Origin: a virus
DNA length: 25,019 nucleotides
Virus record (IMG/VR): IMGVR_UViG_3300013372_002360
Location: 1-25,019 of that record
Direction: 5' to 3' (one strand)
Made by a program: the position numbers and the translations under genes. Numbering within the stretch: position 1 is the first letter of the stretch; every line of letters starts with the position of its first letter. Under the pieces are notes generated by a model. The model did no database searches. It was not told where the DNA came from and saw only the letters and a program-made list of their open reading frames with translations. Of this stretch, positions 6,430 to 12,853 are shown piece by piece.

Positions 6430-6780
6430 ATGAATAAGACTCTTAATATAGCAAACATTTTTGGAAAATGGAATATTGATATTAATACTCCATTTGGAAA
6501 AGAAAAATACACTTTAAACATAAATACTTTTGGACCACTCAAGGGTAGTGGCTTCTACCTTGACTACGATGGATTAGCAGGTTCAATTGAGCACGAAAAA
6601 GGATCTATTGCATTCACAAATGCAAAGTTTGAAGGTGTAACATTTTACCTTTCTGTAGAAACAGATTTTCCAATAAAGTCTACTATATCAATAACAGCAG
6701 ATTTAATAGAGGATAATAAGATATCAGGAATGCTAGAGATAGATCAGTATCTTGTGACTTCATTTATTGGAATTAAGTAA
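6430..6780 (+). CDS. Small beta-rich protein of unknown function, 116 aa
   Basis: A series of short beta strands with Gly turns: 'GKWNIDINTPFGKEKYTLNI', then 'GSGFYLDYDGLAGSIEHEKGSIAF', 'FEGVTFYLSVETDFP', 'STISITADLIEDNKISGMLEI' and 'TSFIGIK'. The order (W-containing first strand, a P-x-G-x-x-x turn, a 'D-K-I-S-G' strand near the end and a final 'F-x-G') resembles a small beta-barrel family common in actinobacterial and proteobacterial genomes with no known function. It opens the six-gene operon from a leaderless promoter; its TAA overlaps the next ATG (TAATG). Lipocalin-like ligand binding is possible but unproven. Confidence 0.72.
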   Translation: MNKTLNIANIFGKWNIDINTPFGKEKYTLNINTFGPLKGSGFYLDYDGLAGSIEHEKGSIAFTNAKFEGVTFYLSVETDFPIKSTISITADLIEDNKISGMLEIDQYLVTSFIGIK

Positions 6781-7394
6781 TGTCTTTTTATGATTTCTCA
6801 GCTTCTTCAATTCACGGTAGAGAGAACTACCTTTCTGAGTTTAAGGGTAAGATAACCCTAGTGGTAAATATAGCTAGCAAATATGGCTATGAACCACAGT
6901 GTTCAAAATTGTGGTCTTACGCAAGAACTTGTAGGCAACTTGGCCAATTGCAAGAGGTGCATGAAGAATTTAGCGATAGAGGTTTTTCTGTACTAGCATT
7001 TCCATGTAACCAGTTTGGGTCGATGGACCCTGGAACTAATGAAGAAATAGCAGATTTCATTAAGCAGAATTACTCCTTTGTTACTTTTCCTATTTTTGAA
7101 AAAGTTGAAGTCAATGGAAAAGGTGAGCATGAAGCTTTCGCATTCCTTAAGGGTTATGAAAAAAGAGCTTATTCAGATTTTGCAGCAGATGGTAGCGAAG
7201 AAGCTCAAAGAGGACAGAACTTAGCAGGCGAAGCAATGGCAAGAATCTCTCACAACTATGAAAAGTTTTTAGTTAGTAGAGATGGAGTTATGATATCTAG
7301 ATTTAACTGGCAAGATATGCCACTAGATGAAGTGCCAAGAATACAAGGTGCTGGATGGACAATCAGACAAGCCATAGATGAGGTGCTGGGATAA
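6780..7394 (+). CDS. Degenerate glutathione-peroxidase-like protein, 204 aa
   Basis: Thioredoxin-fold protein of the glutathione peroxidase family: 'LVVNIASKYGYEPQ' (28-40) aligns with the family's NVASKCG(F/Y)TPQ, 'LAFPCNQFG' (72-80) is the second signature, and 'HNYEKFLVSRDG' (158-169) aligns with WNFxKFLVxxxG. The peroxidatic Cys/Sec is Tyr (Y35) and the catalytic Trp is His (H158), while the Gln of FPCNQF and the Asn of HNY remain. A stretch of about 14 residues with two Cys ('SYARTCRQLGQLQ', near 46-58) is inserted after the active-site loop. Classic peroxidase chemistry is therefore unlikely unless C41, C51 or C76 takes over. It overlaps both neighbours by 1 base (TAATG) and precedes four oxygenases, which suggests a linked role such as redox partner or chaperone. 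Confidence 0.85.
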   Translation: MSFYDFSASSIHGRENYLSEFKGKITLVVNIASKYGYEPQCSKLWSYARTCRQLGQLQEVHEEFSDRGFSVLAFPCNQFGSMDPGTNEEIADFIKQNYSFVTFPIFEKVEVNGKGEHEAFAFLKGYEKRAYSDFAADGSEEAQRGQNLAGEAMARISHNYEKFLVSRDGVMISRFNWQDMPLDEVPRIQGAGWTIRQAIDEVLG

Positions 7395-8506
7395 TGGAAG
7401 ATAGTAGTTCTTTTTTTGAAAAAGACGAATCAAGAATGAGCAGTAGTGCATATCCAGTATCGCCTCATTTTGATGAGGTAACCATAAAAGAAATAGCAGA
7501 CTTTGAAGCAGAAGAATTAGCGCCTGGCATAGTTGTGGTTAGAAATGCATTTAAGATAGATCAAGATTTAGTTCTTGGCCACATAGATTCAAGGGCTGAA
7601 GAAGCACATAAGAATAGATGGTCATACAAAGAAATAGATGGCGTTACATATGGAATTAATGAAGATGGTTTCAAATACAGAATGGAAGATGTTCCAGCAG
7701 CTCCAGTAAGAATACTTGACCCAGTTAATCCAAAGACAGAGGAAGAAATAAAAAATTTCTTTATTTATCTAGAAGATCAAATATATAAAGGTTTAATCAA
7801 ATATATAGATTACTACCCACTGATGATTGGTTCTATTTGGTGGAAGACTAGAGGTCACGTTCTTAGATATGGCGACGGCGGAATACTTGGATGTCACGCA
7901 GACAATGATACAAATTATAAGGTAACTAACGGCGTTAGGTATATGCCAAAGGGAATGGTTGCATCTAGACAGACGTGTGGAGCATTAGTATACTTAAACG
8001 ATTGCGTCGATGACGAAGAGCAGCTAAACGGTAAAAACTTTACTGGTGGACATCTAAGATTCGTTCATTTAGGAGTTTCTTACAAACCTCAAAAGGGAGA
8101 TATCATATTCTTCCCAACAAACTACGTTGCAGCACACGATGTGGGAAGAATGGGAAACGGAGTTAGGTATTCATATTTAACTTTCTTTGGACAAGGATCA
8201 TCTGATCAGCCAGCTAATATAATAATATCTGAACCATCAGAAAGTTTTGAATGGTGTCCACCTGTTTGGTTTAATAATATTTACGATGACTACGAAATGT
8301 ATTGTAGGACTCCTTATTCTAGATGGGAAAATAGATCACAAGAATTTGGCGTTGAAGCTGGTTGGAATCCAGTTTACCAAGGTAGAGAAGTTACTCAATA
8401 CTCTCAAAGTCATGATGTTATTGAAGTCGATAAAAAAGAAGAATCAAAGCTATCAACGAACGACATCCCAGAAGGGCCATGTGGAACGGAACCTAGGTTA
8501 ATATAG
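7394..8506 (+). CDS. 2OG-Fe(II) oxygenase, tandem paralog 1, 370 aa
   Basis: The largest of four tandem paralogs. The core has H168 and D170 ('GCHADND'), distal H248 ('AAHDVGR') and R258 ('NGVRYSYL'), with the strand 'LVYLNDCVD' and 'NFTGGH' between. An N-terminal domain of about 140 residues ('GIVVVRN', 'GINEDGFKYRMEDV') is shared with the next three genes and may bind substrate. 'WWKTRGHVLRYGDGG' leads into the active site. Two extra parts: 40 N-terminal residues rich in Ser and acidic residues, and about 100 C-terminal residues including 'WCPPVWFNNIYDDY' and a polar tail. The start overlaps the previous TAA. Confidence 0.87.
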   Translation: MEDSSSFFEKDESRMSSSAYPVSPHFDEVTIKEIADFEAEELAPGIVVVRNAFKIDQDLVLGHIDSRAEEAHKNRWSYKEIDGVTYGINEDGFKYRMEDVPAAPVRILDPVNPKTEEEIKNFFIYLEDQIYKGLIKYIDYYPLMIGSIWWKTRGHVLRYGDGGILGCHADNDTNYKVTNGVRYMPKGMVASRQTCGALVYLNDCVDDEEQLNGKNFTGGHLRFVHLGVSYKPQKGDIIFFPTNYVAAHDVGRMGNGVRYSYLTFFGQGSSDQPANIIISEPSESFEWCPPVWFNNIYDDYEMYCRTPYSRWENRSQEFGVEAGWNPVYQGREVTQYSQSHDVIEVDKKEESKLSTNDIPEGPCGTEPRLI

Positions 8507-9432
8507 TGTTTGAGATAAAAGAAGAAAATATAGAAATTCATGATATGGGAGTTGTTCTTTTTAAGAATGTACTGCCCATGGAAAATCATGATTATATATT
8601 GGAGTTTGCAAGATCTTTAAGATTAAAAGCTTTAGAAGACGATTTTACTTTTATCAATGACAATTTTGGCAATCCAATTTATGCAATAAATAGAAGCGGA
8701 CATAGATATACTCTAGAAGACGTAGATATTGCGTGCAATCATATAATGAATTTTATGCATGAAGGCTTAGATAAAAAATACTTTGACTTCTTTAAGGCTT
8801 GCGAAGACGTTCTTTACTCGTGCATGCTTAGGTATATAGAGATATTTCCTATGGTGCTGACCTGCTTATGGTGGAGAACTCAAGGACATATAGTCGGATA
8901 TGGAAAAGGCGGGCGATTTGGAAAGCACTGTGACAATGATGTCAATTATCAACCAGGAGCAGAACCAGATCAACAGCTAGCAATAAGAAATGTTTTAGGT
9001 GGGCTAATTTATTTTAATAATTCAGCTTCTTCTTATAGTGAAGTAAGAAGCAGTAATGATTATATAGGTGGAGAAATAGTTTTTCCATACGCAAATTTTA
9101 CATACTCTCCAAAAGCGGGCGACGTACTGATGTTTCCATCGAATTATCTCGGAACACACAAAGTCCTCGAATGCAAAGAAGGAGAAAGATATGCTTACGT
9201 TGGATATTTTGCACAAGGGTCTAGCGATCCATCCAGAGGGGTAAACATAAGACAGCCTTCAGAAGTAATGGATAGTGGTCAAGTGTGGATGCCAAACATA
9301 GTGCAAGACTATTTAACATTAATAGAAAAAAGACATCCTCAAACAAACAAAGAGGAATTAGCACTATTGACTGAGGCAGCAAATAGACCAATGACTAGCA
9401 ATAACACTAATGAAGAGATTGGCAGATTATGA
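8506..9432 (+). CDS. 2OG-Fe(II) oxygenase, tandem paralog 2, 308 aa
   Basis: Same architecture as its neighbours: an N-terminal domain with 'GVVLFKN' and 'INRSGHRYTLEDV', then 'WWRTQGHIVGYGKGG', H141 and D143 ('KHCDNDVNY'), the 'YIGGEIVFP' strand, 'PKAGDVLMFPSNY', H218 ('GTHKVLE') and R228 ('GERYAYV'). A C-terminal extension (about 240-308) contains 'WMPNIVQDYL', similar to 'WMPNLIEEA' in paralog 4. The start is GTG at 8506, overlapping the preceding TAG by one base, so it is translationally coupled. Substrate unknown. Confidence 0.87.
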   Translation: MFEIKEENIEIHDMGVVLFKNVLPMENHDYILEFARSLRLKALEDDFTFINDNFGNPIYAINRSGHRYTLEDVDIACNHIMNFMHEGLDKKYFDFFKACEDVLYSCMLRYIEIFPMVLTCLWWRTQGHIVGYGKGGRFGKHCDNDVNYQPGAEPDQQLAIRNVLGGLIYFNNSASSYSEVRSSNDYIGGEIVFPYANFTYSPKAGDVLMFPSNYLGTHKVLECKEGERYAYVGYFAQGSSDPSRGVNIRQPSEVMDSGQVWMPNIVQDYLTLIEKRHPQTNKEELALLTEAANRPMTSNNTNEEIGRL

Positions 9433-10310
9433 TTTTTAATAAAGTCGAACCAAAACACCTAGGTGGTGGAGTAGTAGTGTTTGAAGGTTGCCTAGATTTA
9501 GATTGGCAGAATCTACTTAACAGATCAAATGATTTAATAGAAGAAGAGTGGAACGAAATGTACTCTTCTGGCACAGACCCTGAAACTGGTCAAGAAATAT
9601 ACGTAAATAAAAGTGGATACTTTTTTAATAAAGAAAGTATTGACCTCATGCCAAAGAGAGCTAGCGCAATCCATTATAAGGATAATGAAGACTTGCGTGA
9701 CATTTTTTCTTTTATAGAGTTAGCAAAAGACAAATGCTTACTGCAGTACTTTGAACTATTTCCATTAGCTTACAAATGCGTATGGTGGAAAGTTAAGGGT
9801 CACATATTGCAGTATCCAAAAGATGTTTATCTTGGTTCGCATTCAGATATCAGTGGCGATTATATATATGGAATCTTAGAACCTCAAGATCAATTGGCGT
9901 TAAGAAATGTTGTTACAAGTCTAGTTTACTTTAATGATTCGGTTGATAATAGAGAAGATTTAGACGGGCAAAATTACATTGGTGGACATCACTACTTTAA
10001 CTATCTGGACATAGATTACTCTCCTAAGAAGGGTGATATATTATTCTTTCCATCCAACTATATGGCAGCCCATGAGGTCAAGCCGGTAAAAGAAGGTTTT
10101 AGATACAGCTATCTTGGATGGTATAGTCAAGGAACTCCCAATCCTGCAGTTCACGAATATGTAGCAGATCCTTTAAAAGAACCTGAATTGTCGAAAAAGG
10201 CAACAAACGTTTACATGACCACGCTTAGAGAAGATCTAAAAAAACATCTATTAGAATCTGGGTACAAAGAAGATTCTCCTCAGTTTTATATTACAAAATC
10301 AAATTATTAA
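9429..10310 (+). CDS. 2OG-Fe(II) oxygenase, tandem paralog 3, 293 aa
   Basis: N-terminal domain with 'GVVVFEG' and a looser version of the conserved 'NKSGYFF' segment; 'WWKVKGHILQYP'; iron ligands H138 and D140 ('GSHSDISGDY') and H215 ('AAHEVKPV'); R225 ('EGFRYSYL'); strand 'LVYFNDSVD' and 'NYIGGHHYF', 'PKKGDILFFPSNY'. The loop after HxD differs from the 'DND' of paralogs 1 and 2, a candidate specificity difference. ATG 9429 overlaps the previous stop (ATGA). A C-terminal helical tail ends the protein. Expressed from the same operon as the genes on both sides. Confidence 0.87.
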   Translation: MIFNKVEPKHLGGGVVVFEGCLDLDWQNLLNRSNDLIEEEWNEMYSSGTDPETGQEIYVNKSGYFFNKESIDLMPKRASAIHYKDNEDLRDIFSFIELAKDKCLLQYFELFPLAYKCVWWKVKGHILQYPKDVYLGSHSDISGDYIYGILEPQDQLALRNVVTSLVYFNDSVDNREDLDGQNYIGGHHYFNYLDIDYSPKKGDILFFPSNYMAAHEVKPVKEGFRYSYLGWYSQGTPNPAVHEYVADPLKEPELSKKATNVYMTTLREDLKKHLLESGYKEDSPQFYITKSNY

Positions 10311-10318
10311 GGAACTTT

Positions 10319-11125
10319 ATGATATCAAAACATATGGGAATGGGCGTAGTTATTTGCGAAAACGTAATCAATATAGATCAAGATTTTCTTTTTGAATATA
10401 TGGATTGGATTCGCAAGAACCAAGAAGATACATTTACTTATCATGAAGAAAACGGAGTAAAGTATGCTACTAACAAAACTGGTTTTAGATTTAGCTTAGA
10501 AGATATACAGCAAGCACCTCAAAGATTCTTGGACACAAAGGGTAGTCAGCTAAACATAGAAGTACCTAAAAAATATATTGATTTCATAGATTCACTAGAA
10601 GACGCATTATATGATGCCCTTGTAGAATATTGTTGCTATTTCCCCGATGCTGGGACAACTTCTTGGTGGAGACCAAATGGGCACATTGCAGGATATGAGA
10701 ATGGACAAAGAATAGGTCAGCACTGTGACGATCAAGTTCCTTATGAGTGGGGAAAGCCAACTGGCAATCAGGTGTCAATGCATAACAGTTCTAGCATAAA
10801 CTTGTATTTAAATGATTGCGTTGATTCAGAGCAAGAGTTGAATGGTTACAACTATGTTGGTGGAGAGCTTCACTTTCCTAATATTTCAACAACCTGGAAG
10901 CCAAAAATGGGATCAGTTGCAATATATCCCTCATCTTATATAGGAAGACACGAAGTCCTTCCAGTCTCAGCAGGTCAGAGATACGCCTACCTAAGCATTG
11001 CTTGCTACGGCACTTCTTTTGATCGAGAAGAGATAGTTGGTGAGGACAATCCTTACAAAAAATGGATGCCAAACCTAATAGAAGAAGCAGCCAAAAGAGC
11101 TTCATCTAAAGAATATACTCTTTAG
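10319..11125 (+). CDS. 2OG-Fe(II) oxygenase, tandem paralog 4, 268 aa
   Basis: Shortest of the four. 'GVVICEN' and 'TNKTGFRFSLEDI' mark the shared N-terminal domain; 'WWRPNGHIAGYENGQ' leads into H135 and D137 ('GQHCDDQVPY'); 'LYLNDCVD', 'NYVGGELHFP', H211 ('GRHEVLPV') and R221 ('AGQRYAYL') complete the core. In place of the usual KxGD turn it has 'KPKMGSVAIYPSSY', a small deviation. AAGGAA about 5 nt before the ATG gives it its own ribosome binding site after an 8-nt gap. It is the last gene of the oxygenase operon and is followed by a new promoter. Confidence 0.87.
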   Translation: MISKHMGMGVVICENVINIDQDFLFEYMDWIRKNQEDTFTYHEENGVKYATNKTGFRFSLEDIQQAPQRFLDTKGSQLNIEVPKKYIDFIDSLEDALYDALVEYCCYFPDAGTTSWWRPNGHIAGYENGQRIGQHCDDQVPYEWGKPTGNQVSMHNSSSINLYLNDCVDSEQELNGYNYVGGELHFPNISTTWKPKMGSVAIYPSSYIGRHEVLPVSAGQRYAYLSIACYGTSFDREEIVGEDNPYKKWMPNLIEEAAKRASSKEYTL

Positions 11126-11136
11126 AGCTAGCAGAT

Positions 11137-11142
11137 TATAAT
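11137..11142 (+). promoter_or_regulatory. TATAAT -10 box at the start of the structural module
   Basis: TATAAT lies 12 nt after the last oxygenase stop, inside the AT-rich 64-nt gap. A start near 11150 would give a leader of about 40 nt to the ATG at 11190. A second candidate box at 11177 is closer to the gene. Confidence 0.4.
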
Positions 11143-11176
11143 ATATTTTTTCGTTTTAAATAATTCAATAAATCAC

Positions 11177-11182
11177 TACTAT
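11177..11182 (+). promoter_or_regulatory. TACTAT -10 box placed for a leaderless mRNA
   Basis: TACTAT fits the TANNNT consensus and is exactly 7 nt upstream of the ATG at 11190, the same geometry as the box before 6430. No Shine-Dalgarno precedes this ATG, which supports leaderless initiation. Confidence 0.45.
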
Positions 11183-11189
11183 ATAGTTC

Positions 11190-11477
11190 ATGCTGTATAA
11201 CGACTCAATAACGTATAGTCAATCTAACATTAATTATTTTGGGTCACTAGTAATTAATATTGTTGGCATATCGAATCCCATAACCATAGGTAATATCAAT
11301 GTAATCCAGGTAACTGGAGAGGATTATTCAAACTATACGACAATTGGCGTAATGTCAATAGACTTTACTTCATCTGGTATTATGACAATACAGGTTGATT
11401 CAAGCCAAGAAGCAGCAGTATATCAAGCAGTTCAGTCTGCTCAGGAATCTGGGGAAATTGCACTAGAGTTAATTTAA
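11190..11477 (+). CDS. Small hypothetical, possibly virion, protein, 95 aa
   Basis: Unknown. The N-terminal 70 residues are beta-rich and low in charge, with many Asn/Ile/Thr ('VINIVGISNPITIGNINVIQV'-type strands); the last 25 form a short amphipathic helix with 'SSQEAAVYQAVQSAQESG'. The composition suits a small structural or decoration protein, and it sits directly before the connector genes, but no family is recognised. It has no Shine-Dalgarno; the start is supported by the TACTAT box 7 nt upstream. Confidence 0.65.
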   Translation: MLYNDSITYSQSNINYFGSLVINIVGISNPITIGNINVIQVTGEDYSNYTTIGVMSIDFTSSGIMTIQVDSSQEAAVYQAVQSAQESGEIALELI

Positions 11478-11491
11478 CACTACTATTATTC

Positions 11492-11497
11492 TATAAT
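11492..11497 (+). promoter_or_regulatory. TATAAT -10 box before the connector gene
   Basis: TATAAT in the 43-nt gap between 11477 and 11521. A start around 11504 leaves a short leader with GAGG (11510-11513) as Shine-Dalgarno for the ATG at 11521. No -35 is visible. Confidence 0.5.
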
Positions 11498-11520
11498 CTG
11501 CTTGAATTTGAGGTGTAAAT

Positions 11521-12483
11521 ATGTCTATAGGCAACGTTTTAGTTAATGATACTGTTCGTATAAAGGTCAAATTTGTAGACGTTAATCCAGACACTTCTGA
11601 GCAGATAGAAATTTCTCCAGTATCTGTTTCCGTCAATATTACTGACAAAGATGGAAATAATGCAATAACGCCAAATCCAGGAATACCAGTTCCATCAGGC
11701 GGAGCATCAGAGTGTTATTATGACTTTACTCCTACTGAGGCTGGAGAGTATAGTATTCTTTTTTTGGGACTTTTATCTAACGGTTCATACGTTAGAGTCA
11801 CTCAGCAACTGTATGTCAGTACCCCTTCTGTTGAGTATAAACCAACTGTTACTCTGAGGGAAGACGAAATAATTGTATTTGCACCAGGTTTGTCTCCCTT
11901 ATATCTAGATCCAGAAGAGTTACTAGCAATTTTTCCAGATGCAACACTATTAGAAATTGCTGAAATTATTAATAGATATTCTCATGAAATCAATCAGCTA
12001 TACGGGATTACTCAAGTTCCAGGACTAAATGAAGATCCTTTAGCTAAAATAGCAACCGTAACAACTTCTACATATTCTGTACTAGAGTACATTAGAGCAT
12101 CTGTTGCATGCGAGTTAAGTAGAACATATGGTTTTGGTGGAGATGATGAGCTGAGTGTCCAGCTAGGAGACCTGCAAATAAGTAACAAAAATGTTCCTAG
12201 ATCTACGGTCACAAGAGCCAATGCAACCACGTGGTGCCAAATTGCTGCAGCTTTAAGAAAAGAGATAATGACAAAGAGAGTAGGAATAAAGGGCGTTCAG
12301 CCAAAAGGCCTTCCAACTTCAAGAACTTATAAGGGTGGAGGATCCCTTGACCCACAAACCGGTGCATTAATTTATGTAAACGACGACGCTATATACGGAT
12401 CAAGAGATATGTATAGGCCTGGAGAAACGGGTGGGGAAGGATTTGACCCAATACCTGACAGAAATATAAAGAGATATGATTAA
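11521..12483 (+). CDS. Probable head-tail connector with N-terminal Ig-like domain, 320 aa
   Basis: Two parts are visible. Residues 1-105 look like an Ig-like beta sandwich ('DTVRIKVKFVDVNP', 'YYDFTPTEAGEYSILFLG', 'YVRVTQQLYV'). Residues about 125-265 are helical: 'YLDPEELLAIFPDATLLEIAEIINRY', 'TSTYSVLEYIRASVACELSRTY' and 'ATTWCQIAAALRKEIMTKR', resembling the helical head-tail connector/adaptor (gp6-like) proteins that bind the portal. The C-terminus is Gly/Asp-rich and probably extended. The position right before a head-closure-like gene and the tail genes fits. GAGG Shine-Dalgarno. It overlaps the next gene by 8 nt. The connector call rests on helix pattern and synteny, not a decisive motif. 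Confidence 0.6.
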   Translation: MSIGNVLVNDTVRIKVKFVDVNPDTSEQIEISPVSVSVNITDKDGNNAITPNPGIPVPSGGASECYYDFTPTEAGEYSILFLGLLSNGSYVRVTQQLYVSTPSVEYKPTVTLREDEIIVFAPGLSPLYLDPEELLAIFPDATLLEIAEIINRYSHEINQLYGITQVPGLNEDPLAKIATVTTSTYSVLEYIRASVACELSRTYGFGGDDELSVQLGDLQISNKNVPRSTVTRANATTWCQIAAALRKEIMTKRVGIKGVQPKGLPTSRTYKGGGSLDPQTGALIYVNDDAIYGSRDMYRPGETGGEGFDPIPDRNIKRYD

Positions 12484-12853
12484 CGCACAAAAAGTATTTA
12501 AAAAAATACTAAGACAATGGGGTCACGATATCCTTTTGCAGAGAAGATTATCTGATGACTTTGTTTACGATACAGAGATGCAAAGGTATACAACTAGGTC
12601 GCATTTGCCTAAAAAATTTGCTACAGCCACATCGCAGCAAGAATATCCAGAAGGTGTATTTGTTAATTCTGATTTATTATATTATTTTGAATCAACCGTA
12701 AACCCTAAACCAGGTGATAGAATATATGAAGGCTCTTTTAATCCATTAGAGTCTATAATGATGTATGTAATAGACGACTCCTACCCAGTCAGGGGAAGGC
12801 ACGGCGAAGTTACATATTGGATTGTTGGAGCAACTAAGGAAGTGCCTAGCTAA
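12476..12853 (+). CDS. Probable head-closure / neck protein, 125 aa
   Basis: A short protein beginning 'KVFKKILRQWGHDILLQRRL', a start typical of phage head-closure (stopper) proteins, followed by beta strands and turns 'PKPGDRIYEG', 'YVIDDSYPVRGRHGEVTYWIVG'. Stopper proteins close the connector after DNA packaging and join head to tail. The size (about 125 aa) and the place between connector and tail terminator agree. It overlaps the gene before by 8 nt and the gene after by 1 nt (TAATG), so the three are co-translated. Confidence 0.62.
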   Translation: MINAQKVFKKILRQWGHDILLQRRLSDDFVYDTEMQRYTTRSHLPKKFATATSQQEYPEGVFVNSDLLYYFESTVNPKPGDRIYEGSFNPLESIMMYVIDDSYPVRGRHGEVTYWIVGATKEVPS

